A DNA stretch of 64,000 bases from Acanthacorydalis orientalis (GCA_034766995.1 CM068319.1:18316922-18380921), one strand, 5' to 3'; numbered from the stretch's first letter, positions 45,842 through 57,397 are shown. Made by a program: numbers and translations. The notes: a model not told the origin generated them from the sequence alone.

Positions 45842-46179
45842 TATATAAAAACATTTAAATGTTTTATTTTAATATGCTAAAAATGAAACATTTAGATTTG
45901 TACCTAGCTTTAACATGAACATCGACTATTTATTCTGTGAAATGTGTTTGTAAGTTGGATTATTATTTGTTTAAAAAGTTTTCTAAATTCGTTAATAAAT
46001 TTTGAGATATAATTAAATGAAAATTAAATATGCTCATGATTTAATTTTTTATTTAATTAATTTGAACACATTTTTATATAAAAAAATATTTTAAATACAT
46101 TACTGCGTGGAATAGAATACCAGTAGAATCGAATTTACAAGAGTAATAAGTTCCTGTGTGTTTTGAGTCTATAAAGTGA
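45153..46179. other. AT-rich spacer with (TA)n at 45809-45837
   Basis: Nothing else recognised; would be intronic if the gene continues rightwards. Confidence 0.45.
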
Positions 46180-46330
46180 TTCACTGTATTTTAACGCTCT
46201 AAGGACAACGCTAAGCAACAATCAAAAATGATAAACATTTATTTACTAAAAATGTTTGATCAGGGAAAGTTTTTGTTGTAGTTTATGAATGGGCTGGGTG
46301 AAAGATTCATTTGCAAATATCAGACTTAAT
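46180..46330. repeat. MITE-family half element
   Basis: Right-arm order: GTATTTTAACGCTCTAAGGACAACG, AACAATCAAAAATGATAAACATTTATTTACTAAAAATG, TTTGATCAGGGAAAG, TAGTTTATGAATGGGCTGGG, ATTCATTTGCAAAT. Confidence 0.65.
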
Positions 46331-46509
46331 AAATACTGTTCTAAAATGTTTTATTATTTCAAATTAGATTGTATTGGGTAAATGATTGTAGCCATTATTA
46401 CACATTTTTATAAAAAAATGTTTACGATACTCTTTCTTATAGCAAACATTATCCTTTTTTTATCATAAGCCTATATAGAATATATTGTGTTTTTATTATA
46501 AAAAAATCT

Positions 46510-46514
46510 ATTAA

Positions 46515-46560
<46 letters not shown>

Positions 46561-46564
46561 TTAA

Positions 46565-46625
<61 letters not shown>
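46510..46625. repeat. Paired (TA)n tracts with inverted flanks
   Basis: ATTAAAATAAT, 39 bp of TA, ATTATTTTAAT form an inverted structure. After TTTT comes a second TA tract of about 55 bp (46570-46625). Confidence 0.9.
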
Positions 46626-46630
<5 letters not shown>

Positions 46631-47234
46631 CTGATATCTAAACTAGTTATTCCAAAATTTTAAAATGATTTTTTTTGTATTAAATATATGACTCACAGGA
46701 TATTCGACGCGGTAGAGAAGAAACAGTGCTTCTTTTTTTAATGAATTTAACGAGAAGCATTAAACGATTTGCATAAATGTTGACTAAGATTTTATCAAAA
46801 AAAAACCTGTCCGAGTACGTAACCGGTTACTAGATTAGAACTCGACGCATTCAATATATAAAATGTCAATATTTTCGATCGATTTGTCGGTTTATACGAT
46901 CGTCTCATAGCTTTCTTAAGTAATTTCATTATGCCGTTTAAAAAGATTGATATAAATAAAAATAATTAAGGAAACTCGCTATCGTTTTGCATTTACTAGC
47001 AGATGAATGCAAAGTTCATCGTCTGTTATAAAAATAGTTACTTTTTGATCTATGAAATAAATGATGTGCAAAATACTTTCATATTGGACAAATTACTGAC
47101 AGACACATATTAACATTCTTCTCTTTGATATAAATATTTAAAAATAAATTGGTTTCTATTCTGAGTACAATTTACATAACAATGACAAAATTAACAGATG
47201 TACAACGTTATAACTGCGTTTGACATTTTGCGTG

Positions 47235-47237
<3 letters not shown>
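46626..47237. other. Spacer, partly CpG-containing, nothing recognised
   Basis: 46680-46930 has several CpG (GACGCGGTAG, ACTCGACGCATTC, GATCGATTTGTCGG) but no open frame or known element. Confidence 0.35.

Positions 47238-47289
<52 letters not shown>
47238..47289. repeat. (TA)n microsatellite, 52 bp
   Basis: Uninterrupted TA. Confidence 0.95.
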
Positions 47290-47292
<3 letters not shown>

Positions 47293-47614
47293 TGATATTA
47301 ACGTATCGATATAAAATTTAAAAATTGCACGGGTCATTAATTCCGTTGACCTCTTTAATAGTTATGTAGTTATTTTCTGTTTTAAATATAAAATCGAGAA
47401 TTTGCAGCCATTTATTTATTAACTGTAATTAAACGAGATACGTTTATGTTTATTTGTAATTAAAATATGTGGTTTGTTGTAATAATCAAAACATGCTGTT
47501 TTGTTACGACTACGGATACCTACCGTGATTTTAATCTAATCCAAACTCACATTATTAATGTGTGTTTATAATTAATTTTGTTAGATTTTTCAATTTCATT
47601 TATCGTTCACAAAT

Positions 47615-47682
47615 ACATATTTATTTATACATCTATGTATGAATGTATAATGTATAAATGTATGTATGAATGTATAAATCCA
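47615..47682. repeat. Imperfect ATGTATGAATGTATAA tandem
   Basis: ATGTATGAATGTATAA occurs twice with a TGTATAAATG linker, a short minisatellite-like block. Confidence 0.7.
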
Positions 47683-48022
47683 TTAAAATTGAAGTTCAAC
47701 AAGTCGAAGAACGTTAACTTCATTTTACATCACACATTTATTTGACAGTTAAAATAGCATTAGTTGTTAATTATAATAGGGTTAGAATTTTTTCGAACTT
47801 GGATAATGTGCAGTAAAAGTTTCAATTCCTTAATTATGGCTAATAATGAGAAGTAATAGCAATATTAAACTGTCAGCGGATGTTTTAAAAATAATTCTCT
47901 CGGTCTTATATCTTTCAACGTGGCAGTTCTGCATCTCGCTCGTTCTCATCTATTTATATACGTTCGGATTGTTGTCTGTCTCAGTACGTTAAGTGTTTAC
48001 TTAAATTTTTCAACACGAACAC

Positions 48023-48025
<3 letters not shown>

Positions 48026-48088
<63 letters not shown>
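48026..48088. repeat. (TA)n microsatellite, 63 bp
   Basis: Uninterrupted TA. The preceding 47895-48020 is less AT-rich (GGCAGTTCTGCATCTCGCTC) and is open in one plus-strand frame, but has no donor, so no exon is called. Confidence 0.95.
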
Positions 48089-48096
<8 letters not shown>

Positions 48097-48559
48097 TTTT
48101 ATATAGAAATTTATGTTTGATATTCTATTCGTTTGCGACTGAAATTGAATATCGTAAGTTTCAACTCTGACGATATTTTTACAAATTCTTTAGTAAAAGA
48201 TTGATTGATCATAAATAAAGATTTATTTTGCTATGTAAATTTATATTGAACCAAGAATTATTTTATATTTTAAGACTACTGGCGGATAATTGATTATTGT
48301 GTGATTTAATGATAGAAAAAAGAATTATAAAATCCCTGATTTTATATTTTATATACAGCTTCTCACAAAATAATCCGAAATTTTATATGAAATTTGAGGT
48401 GTGAAAATAATATTTTTTTTATTTGTACTAGTTTATTTTATTATAAAATAACTAGGACATTTTGAACAATTACTGTAAATTTATTTTCGAAGTTTCTTAA
48501 AAAAAGTATAGTTTTTTTTAGGAAAATGGTAAAATTAAACAAAAAAAGATTTTACCTTT

Positions 48560-48690
48560 CTCAAATAAAATTTCCTTGCTCACAAATTAGATTTTCTGAT
48601 TAAAATGTTCAATAAATGATTATTTATTATTTTCTAGTTTTTATTTGACAATTTTTCCATGTACTCATTGATTTTCTTATGTGAATAATA
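48560..48690. repeat. MITE-family fragment
   Basis: CTTGCTCACAAATTAGATTTTCTGATTAAAATGTTCAATAAATGATTATTTATTATTTT follows the left-arm order and then diverges. Confidence 0.45.
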
Positions 48691-49166
48691 TTCTAAAAAT
48701 TATTAAAAATGTCCATAGACTTGCAAGTCATACAAGTAATATTATTTAATCTTTCAGTCACTCAGTAAATAAGCTTTGTTTGTTGTAAATAAACTTGGGT
48801 TTTACGACAAAGTATAAAAGGAATTTTAGTCATTTAAATGTAGAACTGCTACGATAAATAATTCTAGAAAGTTTTTAGAAATAATATTTATTTATTACTG
48901 TCGTCAGTTTATTGGATTACTTTAATCAGGTTGAAGCTATGTAAATTGTAGATTATGTAATTGTAGATTAACAGAATTAACCTTACTCCTATTTCACGAC
49001 TGATGATTTTAATTCCGTTACGAAATTTCTACGAGTGGTTAATATTAATAATTAACGATTTCTAGAGAATGTTTCTCTTTGATCAATTATTAATATAATG
49101 ACTATTGATAATCGGTTAAATCAATAAAGTTTTGTTTTACATTATTATGTAAACTATAATCGTTCA

Positions 49167-49168
<2 letters not shown>
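48691..49168. other. AT-rich spacer, nothing recognised
   Basis: No element or frame recognised. Confidence 0.45.

Positions 49169-49214
<46 letters not shown>
49169..49214. repeat. (TA)n microsatellite, 46 bp
   Basis: Uninterrupted TA. Confidence 0.95.
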
Positions 49215-49218
<4 letters not shown>

Positions 49219-49243
49219 ACAAACATACAGACTTATACATACT

Positions 49244-49306
49244 AGGTGTTTTCACCCCCTGCTCGCTTTGCTCACCAACTCATGGGCTCGATGCGCTCTT
49301 CTACTT
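49244..49306. other. Isolated C+G-rich 60-bp block
   Basis: GTGTTTTCACCCCCTGCTCG and CTCATGGGCTCGATGCGCTC form a compact block of high C+G between two (TA)n tracts (49169-49214 and 49411-49465). It contains repeated GCTCGCTTTGCTC/GCTCGATGCGCTC motifs. Fragments of this type occur as parts of dispersed repeats in other genomes; no coding sense is evident. Confidence 0.5.
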
Positions 49307-49409
49307 GTCAATTATAAGTCTATACATGTAACCGAATGAAACAATAAATATATATTTTAAAACTCATTATGTCTATATAATTATTATCAGATATATAGCA
49401 TCATAATCG

Positions 49410-49410
<1 letters not shown>

Positions 49411-49465
<55 letters not shown>
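49411..49465. repeat. (TA)n microsatellite, 55 bp
   Basis: Uninterrupted TA. A shorter one lies at 49538-49551. Confidence 0.95.
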
Positions 49466-49468
<3 letters not shown>

Positions 49469-49551
49469 AGTATGTCTGCAAAAACATCGAAGTAGATTAT
49501 TTTTTGTGGTCTAAGTTTTTTGTGGATAATTTTGATTATATATATATATAT

Positions 49552-50428
49552 GAAATTTTAAACGTTTTATATTTTTGATGAATTTTGTATTCTACTTCAG
49601 CAATGATATTGAAAAATGTATATACATTCATTTTTTAGACGTTGAATGTGTAGGTAGAGGATAAAAATTGAATTAAGATTTTTATAGTGTTTTAAATATG
49701 TAATATTGTATGTCTGGATGATAAAATGTTATTAAGTTTAGTTATTATGTTCGCTGAACTGCTATTAAGTTAATTTTCAATCAGTATTAATTAGATTAAT
49801 TTTCCAGTTGAAAATTTATATTGAAGTTCCTCAAAAATAAATTTCTATAGGTGATACGATATTCAATACTTTCGTTTCACGATGATTTCTTTTAATTATT
49901 AAATAAAAATTAATAAAAATAAAATTGAATAATTTCAGATCATCGTTTGTTTATGTATTTACTTATGATTTTTTAGGTATTATTTCACTTATAAAAGTTA
50001 AACGAAAATAAAATATGCAGTGAATTTATGTCGTCAGTGGTTTTATTTAATTACCCATAAATAGACATGAGGACAGGTATTTGTTCATAGTTATATTTAC
50101 GTATTTGATATCTTAGCAAGGAAATTAATTTTCGTAAATGAATATTTCAGTCAGTTCTATAAATGCATTATATTATTTAAAACTTACATTAACTTACAAA
50201 TATTTATATTATGAAACTTATTTGAATTGAAATAAAAATAGAATGTAAAGTACATACACATAATGGTAACACTGCAAGTTTAAAAAAGGAGAATTCAATT
50301 TTAATAGAAAATAAAAATGTACAGTTTTACCATTAGTTATGTATCGACTTAAAAAAACAAATAAAAAGTAATATACTGAAAACTTGAAACAAATGAAAAT
50401 TTCAAGTTATGAGTGTATGTGTTTCTAG
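49552..50428. other. AT-rich spacer, nothing recognised
   Basis: No element or frame recognised. Confidence 0.45.
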
Positions 50429-50518
50429 TCATAAAGACAAAATGGTGAAAAATCCTATCTACCCTAATAAGCACAAATTCAGAACTTTAGACCGCTGTTA
50501 CAAACTTTTATTACAAAG
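50429..50518 (+). CDS. Candidate internal exon, phase 2-2, weak
   Basis: A 90-bp segment lies between GTGTTTCTAG and a donor AAAG|GTACCT. Only the phase-2 frame is open: HKDKMVKNPIYPNKHKFRTL then DRCYKLLLQ. It is less AT-rich than its flanks. Exon 45057-45152 leaves phase 1, so an unseen exon changing phase would be needed to join them. It may equally belong to another transcript or be chance. Confidence 0.2.
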
Positions 50519-50572
50519 GTACCTTTTTAACCGGAAATTCTACCTTTCTATTAATTACCAGCTTGAAAAGTT

Positions 50573-50576
<4 letters not shown>

Positions 50577-50632
<56 letters not shown>
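50577..50632. repeat. (TA)n microsatellite, 56 bp
   Basis: Uninterrupted TA, about 60 bp after the candidate donor at 50519. Confidence 0.95.
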
Positions 50633-50638
<6 letters not shown>

Positions 50639-51790
50639 AACTTTATTAAGTGCAGAGTGTAAAAACGCTTAATTCATATCAGAAAATTGTCGACAAAACC
50701 TTTTCAGTGAAACGGAGTAATGCACAATAAAGTGTTGTAGTTTACTGAAGCAATTTGCAACAAAGAAACTCGAAACTGTTAGAAACAAAGAATATTTTGT
50801 ATCACACGCATCTATTATTGTATTATTAATGTTGGCTTTACGATCATTCTGAGAACGAGTCGTTCCGTCCTTCTTCGTCATTACTTCTTTTGAACGACTG
50901 CGACTAATCTCTCATCGTGGGCATACGTTTGTTAGTTGTAGACAAGTTTTATGTGGTGAAACTAAATTAAATAAAACTATTTTTGCGTCGATTCAGTTGT
51001 TTATTTCGTAAAAACAACATACGGAATGATAGTTGAATGGAAGAAGTAAATGAAATGAAAGAGAATATCAAACGAGTTCATTTCGAATCGTTTAAATATT
51101 TAATTCAGATATCGTTTCATACTACCGATCGTTTTGAAAAGTTTCTGGTTGAAATGATATTTATTGATTATACTTTCGAACTTGTATAAATAAAAGTGCC
51201 GGTTTCTTAAAAAGAAATATGAAGATTATTTTAAAAAGAACACGTTTGTAAACGTTTACAAATATTCATAAAATAAACTTGTTTATCAATTTAGTATAAA
51301 GTTTGCCCGATGTAAAGTTTTTATAATGAATGAGATTTAATGTAGCTACATCTTATTTCTTATTCAGTGGATTGCTGAGAGTACTTATAAAAGTTTGTGT
51401 ATCTTACGAACAGGCTGACATTTATATAACACGAGCAATGAAAAAAAAACTTATTAGAAGTTGGTAGGTTGGTCGACACTAAATTAAACTAAAAACGCTA
51501 ATTACAAATATAAAAAAGGTGGAATGTAATTAATATTATTTTTATAAAAAAGTAAAAAAGTAATTTGATTAAACACCTGTTTCCATCCAAGTATTTTCAG
51601 TAAAAAATCTTGTAACTTCTCTATATCTTATTATTCGTTCCAGTTGAATATTGACGAAAAAATATCTTTGAATTTTTGAGGTTGGTTTATATCAAACAAT
51701 TATTTCATATAAACGCATATTTCGTTAAAGACATAATGAAGTAACAAAGACAAAATGGTATTTTCGTCAGTTCGAATTTCTTATGTTCCG
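50633..51790. other. Unclassified segment, CpG-containing at 50820-50920
   Basis: The minus strand is open over 50669-50881 (MTKKDGTTRSQNDRKANINN and onward to a stop) without a recognised motif. CpG clusters (GAACGAGTCGTTCCGTCC, GAACGACTGCGAC) set 50820-50920 apart. The rest is ordinary AT-rich DNA. Confidence 0.3.
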
Positions 51791-51811
51791 ACTGAACGGT
51801 ATTTTTTTCAG

Positions 51812-51837
51812 GTAGCCCGTACGCGTCGTCTACCTAA
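51812..51837 (+). CDS. Candidate terminal exon codons after a strong acceptor, weak
   Basis: ATTTTTTTCAG ending at 51811 is one of the best acceptors in the window. Entered in phase 1, matching the donor at 45152, the frame reads (G)SPYASST and stops at 51835-51837. C+G and CpG are high right after the AG (GTAGCCCGTACGCGTCGTC). Joined to 45152 this would end a small secreted protein of about 66 residues. In phase 0 the same bases read 16 codons to a stop. The polyadenylation site is not evident. Confidence 0.15.
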
Positions 51838-52728
51838 AAATCAATCACCTTTAATGATTTAAATGTGTTGATTCTGACCAAGTCGATCCATTAAAATTAT
51901 CTCTTCAATATTACAAACATGATTTCTGTTTTAAATATCGTCAGTTACGCATCTCGTCGACATCTGCAGTTCAAATAGTTCGAAATACCGATCATTTAGG
52001 CTTATTAATTTTTTTTATTATAAGTTCACGTCGTACAATATTTACATTTGAACAATACCAATATGAATATTTTAAGTTATTTTCACGTGCTATATAGATG
52101 TAAGTATGGTCCAGAAATACTGTTAATATACAGTGACTCACGAAATTGTTCTCACTGATACAAATCTATATTTCATATTTGTTAATATTTAAATATTTTA
52201 TTTGGAGAGAGACGTGTGTATTTTTTTGAAAGTAATTCGGTACAAATTTATTATTTAAAAATATCTCATTTCTAACAAAATTTATAAAAATATTTCATGT
52301 AAATAATTCCATGACTCAATATTTTTTATTTATTGATATTGGGTATAAGAAAAAAATATTTTATTTTTTATAAAATTATGTGAGTAAAAAGTTCTGGAGA
52401 ATCTACTTGTTTCTTTCTCATTTACATCCTATTATATTTTGATTATAAACCTCTCCAAATATCATATACACCTAAACTATTATGTCTTCTCTAAATTAGA
52501 CTGTTCTAAGCACATGTTTTTAACAATTTAATTTTTTTTCTCTCCATTCCGTTAATTTTATTATTCAAACTGAATTTATTGTTTTTTTGTTCTATTAGTA
52601 TTGTTATACCATTATATATCTTCCTACTTGCCTCTGTAAATCTTCCGCATTCTTAAATGTTTTCCAAATTACAGTTTTGAAGTCATAAAAAAATATTGAG
52701 GAATCGCTTCTTCATTATAGTTCACGCC
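51838..52728. other. AT-rich spacer, nothing recognised
   Basis: No element or frame recognised up to the foldback. Confidence 0.45.
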
Positions 52729-52752
52729 TGAAATCTTTCTAAAAACTAGTAA

Positions 52753-53806
52753 CTCTTACTGTATCAGCACTAACAAGTGGAGGATACGACCTCGGAAATT
52801 GAGTTTGGGACTAAACTTCGTGTAGTGGTAGGGTATCCCAAAGGTATTAATATAGTAACGTACTAGCTCGTACTATCGAGCCATTTGTGAGAAAAAAAGG
52901 CTCCAAAGTTTCCGGATCAGCTTTTCAGAGAAAGATTTTTAGTCTTAGTCAGCTACCTTTGTTAGCTAGGCAGTAGTGAGCCGGATTGAAGTGTGTGATG
53001 TATCAGGTTTGAATCTCGCTCGCGAATCATGCTGTTTTCTTTCTTCATCTGAATAGTTATTTAATGCAATTCATCTAAAGAAATATTTAAATAATGATGA
53101 AATAATATTTTTCAGCAATTTTTTTTCGAAAAAAGCTCTTAAATTTAGACAAATTTATTTCAGAAAATGATTTTTTCGTTAATTTTTTTAATTTTTTGTA
53201 TTTTGCAAACATATTCGTCTGTTAAAGTGTTCACGTGGTATATTCCACGGAATATTGTGTGTAGACAAAGGTATAAAAATCTTCATGTATACACCACGTG
53301 ATCAATTTAACCGGATCATATATCACGTGAATACTTTAATAGACGAATATGTTTGCAAAATAATGCAAGAAATTTAAAACAAAATCGCGAAAGATACATT
53401 TTCTGAAATAAAATTGTCAAAATTTAAAAAAGAGCATTTTTCGAAAAAATATTGCAAGAAAATGTTATTTCTTCTTTATTTAAATATATTTTTTTAATAA
53501 AATGCATTAAAAGCATTAAATAATTATTCAGGCGAAGAAAAAAAACTGCATGGATCGAGCGAGAATTTGATAAACTTCAGACATTTTAAAGAGGCGCGCT
53601 ACCTCCTAGATATCAGGATAGTTGGTAACAGTAAAAATCTTTCTCTCATAAGCCTGATGCGGAAATTTTGGAGCCTTTTTTTCTCGAAAATGGCTCGATA
53701 GTGCGAGCTAGTACGTTACTATATTAATACCGTTGGAGTACCCTACCATTACACGAAGTTTGGTCCCAAATTCAATTTTTGAGGTCGTATCCCTTCCTTG
53801 TAAGAG
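52753..53806. mobile_element. Foldback element: 1.05-kb palindrome, ~500-bp arms
   Basis: The left arm (52753-about 53255) and right arm (about 53300-53806) are reverse complements at high identity, centred near 53280. Paired landmarks, left arm versus reverse complement of right arm: CTCTTAC ends; GATACGACCTC; ACTTCGTGTA.TGGTAGGGTA; GGTATTAATATAGTAACGTA; CTATCGAGCCATTT; GAGAGAAAGATTTTTA-like; AAATGATCAC-type inner motifs; TTTTGCAAACATATTCGTCT. The loop is about 45 bp. No transposase is encoded. Each arm contains a tRNA-like stretch (left: TAGCTAGGCAG ... GGTTTGAATCTCGC; right, complementary: GGTAGCGCGCC ... ATTCTCGCTCG). Outer flanks share CCTGAAA, so the termini may extend slightly further. 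Confidence 0.8.
52977..53033 (+). repeat. tRNA-like promoter boxes within the foldback left arm
   Basis: An A-box-like TAGCTAGGCAGTAGTG is followed 30-40 bp later by a B-box-like GGTTTGAATCTCG. In the right arm the complementary strand shows AGGAGGTAGCGCGCC, closer to a genuine tRNA A box, but a weaker B box. A SINE or tRNA pseudogene was probably captured before the arms duplicated. Confidence 0.35.
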
Positions 53807-54540
53807 TTTCAGGTTTTACAGACTGTTTTACACTTGTACATTATTGCCGAATTCACCTGATTGTAATAAATGCAGTATTTACATTTATTAATTTCATAAT
53901 AAATTACATACCTTAAGCCTACTAAAATTAAATAAATAAATAATGTAAAAATCGATGATTAAAATTTGATCATTACGATAATTTAAATGATAGTTAATTT
54001 TTATTATTATATACCAACTTACATACTCAAGTAATGAGAAATTAAATTTAAAAATAGCTTCTTGCTAGTGAACCAAAAATTTTCAATTTAGCGAAAAGAA
54101 AATTCCAATTGTCTTTCGTTAAACGGATTCAAAGAATAATCACAAATTTTAAAAAGCATTTCCCGATATTGTAGGTATATTCACTCTAAAAAAATGAATT
54201 TATCTTAAGTGGGAATCTAAAGTAATCATATTGCTGAACTAAACAGGTACTTAAAATTTCGTTGCTATATAACGAACCAATAAAGTAGTTGCTGAAGAGC
54301 ACAGTGTAAGTCATAAATAAAGGTTTCTGTATTAATTGAATTTAACTACAGTCCGTTCTATGACGGACTTTAAAAGTAACTGCTCTTTACTAAAACAGAA
54401 TTCTCTATTGGTCTGGTAAAAAAATCAAATCGATTTCTCTTAAATACAGCAAAAAAGAGAAATAGCTGCATCTATGAGGTTTATTTACTCTCGAAATATA
54501 AAAATATACGAATACCTAAAAAAATAAAGAGTAAGCAAAA
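53807..54540. other. AT-rich spacer with one small hairpin
   Basis: AGTCCGT-TCTATG-ACGGACT at 54350-54369 is a perfect 7-bp stem with a 6-base loop, its C+G content unusual here. No terminator context or gene nearby gives it a role. Confidence 0.4.
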
Positions 54541-54544
54541 AAAT

Positions 54545-54660
54545 AAAAAAAATTATTATTCGTGAGAATCGAACCCACAGTGGAATGTATCGAAGTTGAA
54601 TGTTTAGCAAAGTCTAGTTTGGAGTATAGTCATAGAATTGTAGTGATAGAGACACATATT
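54545..54660 (-). repeat. tRNA-derived SINE-like element
   Basis: On the minus strand GTGGGTTCGATTCTCAC forms a full T-arm: five-base-pair stem with one G-U, loop TTCGATT, and an exact B-box core GGTTCGATTC. It is preceded at tRNA-like distance by TTTGCTAAACATTC as a poor A box, and followed by AATAATAATTTTTTTTATTTTT as a possible tail or terminator. No acceptor-stem pairing or anticodon arm is convincing, so a SINE or tRNA pseudogene is more likely than a working tRNA. Confidence 0.5.
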
Positions 54661-54865
54661 TTGTATTTTTATCATATTAAATTATTAATTACACTCTATG
54701 TACTTTTTTCTTTAGAATTATTATAAGTTATTTCTTTGTGGTAGTATATATTTGAACGAATGGAAGTAATTTTTTCAACATTATTCGAATTATATAAAAA
54801 AATCAGTAATAAGCTTTTAAAATTATAGAAGAAAAAGTAAATGAAAACATATATGATTATAGTAA

Positions 54866-54900
54866 TATATATATATATATATATAGTTTGTGTGTGTGTA
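54866..54900. repeat. Short (TA)n and (TG)n tracts
   Basis: TA (54866-54885) followed by TTTGTGTGTGTG. Confidence 0.85.
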
Positions 54901-55054
54901 AATGTGTATGTATAATGGATTTAATGCCATATTTTTTATCCAAATATATGAAACAATATTTTCACACTAAGTAATTCTATATGAAACTACAAACCTTTCG
55001 TAAAAAATATCTATAATGTGGGAGTTTGTTTCATTTTATAAAAAGTGAATAAGT

Positions 55055-55240
55055 AACCACAATGTTTTTTTTTACTCAAAAAAAGTTGCCATGCGAGACC
55101 ACACATTGCAGTGATGACTCAAACAAATTATTGGAGCATAAAATAGGAAATTCTTCACTCGCCGTGCTCATCTGATTTATTGTCTTCGATTATATTCAAT
55201 TTAGATATTTCGAGTATAATCTTTATAAAAAAATAATATG
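55055..55240 (+). pseudogene. Mariner transposase relic, catalytic fragment
   Basis: The plus strand reads ARPHIAVMTQTNYWSIK, a stop, EILHSPCSSDLLSS and FNLDIS. This matches (HDN)ARPH.A..T...L..L.WEILPHPPYSPDL.PSDYHLF of mariner transposases across the second and third catalytic regions. The residues before ARPH, where the second aspartate should sit, are lost, and the DYHLF equivalent is degraded. Only about 60 codons are readable. It is on the opposite strand from the mariner at 19830-20400. Confidence 0.55.
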
Positions 55241-55989
55241 TTTATAAATATGCAAGATTTATAATTTTTATATTTTAAATTTAAATTCCACTCTTTTAAT
55301 ATATGAAAGTAGAATTAATAAATGTTTAAATTTAATATAATGTCAATTAGTTAGTCATATATAATCTTGTTATTGAAAATTAAGCATTCGTACATAAAAT
55401 TTCATTTTATTTACAAACACTTCTTATGTATAGTTGATTGAAATCGGTTCGTGATAATAAATTTCGCTATTAATTATAAATATTTTATTTCAGAAATATT
55501 GATCTGTACAAAAGGTTAATATATTTTCTGTCATAAATTATTTAGTGTTTTGCATATAAGAATAGAATAAATAATAACATATTGTTTTATATTTCAGTTA
55601 CAAACCGTATGCGGACATACTATATGATACTATTTATAGTTGAGTTATGAATATACACACTTTTTATGAGAAACTACATTTTGATTACAAATATTTTCAT
55701 GTTAAATCTTTTATATTTATATAAATAAATCGAGATTGAAGGTGTTAAGGATAAATTGAAGAAAAATTAAAAGACAATTTTAACGTTGTATAAATGTTAA
55801 AACTAATTTCACTTGTGCAGACTATGTTAAATGACTTTCTAGAAGATTTATAAACCATTATATTTACTTGTTAACATTGGAACTTAAACCTTATGTTATT
55901 TATTCATGTACAATATATTTATACACTGTAAAATAAAATTTAAATTTCTGACCGCATTGTTGATGTCATGTGGTCTTTTCGTTTTTCTG

Positions 55990-55992
<3 letters not shown>
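55241..55992. other. AT-rich spacer, nothing recognised
   Basis: No element or frame recognised. Confidence 0.5.
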
Positions 55993-56046
<54 letters not shown>

Positions 56047-56073
56047 AATATATATATATATATATATGTATTC

Positions 56074-56122
<49 letters not shown>
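55993..56122. repeat. Interrupted (TA)n block, 130 bp
   Basis: Three TA stretches separated by CATACATATAAA and TGTATTCG. It produces the longest Tyr-Ile artefact frames on both strands. Confidence 0.95.
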
Positions 56123-56127
<5 letters not shown>

Positions 56128-57345
56128 GCATTTACATAAGACATGTTTTGCAGTTTTATTTCTGAAATACCAATCAATGATTCACCTGGCTTGAAAGGTG
56201 ATTTTTTTAAAAAAAATAATGATTGCATTTTTCTTCAATGCTTATGTCATACGTTTGATTTTTGATGAATTCATCTACAGTAATCTATAACTTTTTATTC
56301 TACAGCACATTATAAAAATATATAAGAACATAAAAAACTAATTTGGTTATTCTGAATGCAATATTTTACATTTTTAAAAGTTCTTTTTTCTTTATCATTT
56401 TATACGTGATAGTATGCATTTTTTGTATAATAAATTCGTGAGAAATCTAAAATTGATCTCAGTTGACTACTTGTAGTTAATCAAGTATTATTTCTTTCAA
56501 ATTATTTCACTGTTTCCAAAACCGTTATATATTTGCATTTGATAATATACTTTTCTGTGTCAATGTTAACAGCAATGAATTATCAAAAAAATGTGATATA
56601 AAGTATGTACGGAGAAAATAAAATAAAAATGAATTCTTCTAGAAAAGTATGTTACGTTTTTAACGAAACTTGTCGAGGTCATTGACAAATACAGAACAGT
56701 TCAAAGAACTTCCATGTTGATCGACATGAATGGATCATCAATAAAGAGAAAATGTAACCCTCTATACCATCAAGTGATTCATCGATCGGTATTTCAGTGA
56801 TAAAATTATAAACACATATATAATGCTTATAAATGACAGACAAGTGACTACATGTGTTCAATAATATGGCTGGAAATTTAAATTTCATTTCACAGAAAGT
56901 GTATAAATATCCAGTTTGTAAAAGAAATAACACAAGGTTTCAGTTCCAATGTTAACAAGCAAGTATAATGGTTTATAAATCTTCCAGAAAGTGATTTTAC
57001 AACTAGTTTGCACGTGTGAAATTAGTTTTAACAATTTTCCAATAGAACATTATTTTCTACCTACATTTACAATGCAATTGATTAATTGGGATGTTTCATT
57101 TCAAGGTGTTTTTAATTGAAATTTTGATAGATTTGTTAGTAGAGGTATTAATGTATTATAGTTGGTTATATATCAATCAAAACAAAATATATCTATATGG
57201 ATATATTATTAATCTTTCTCGTTCCGAACATTTTTGACGGAGTAGTCAACTTCAGATGATTTTATGTAATGTCCTTTTTTCAAAAAAATCGTTTTTTAGT
57301 TATGTATTAATTAATAATTCATATATGAGTTGAGTAAATATCATT

Positions 57346-57348
<3 letters not shown>
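56123..57348. other. AT-rich spacer, nothing recognised
   Basis: An 84-codon minus-strand frame at 56679-56933 has no recognisable motif. Confidence 0.45.

Positions 57349-57393
<45 letters not shown>
57349..57393. repeat. (TA)n microsatellite, 45 bp
   Basis: Uninterrupted TA. Confidence 0.95.

Positions 57394-57397
<4 letters not shown>

Noticed and set aside
55896..56228. Long frames rich in Tyr-Ile repeats on both strands here and at many (TA)n tracts
   Set aside because: They are translations of TA microsatellites, open in several frames on both strands, and encode no real protein.
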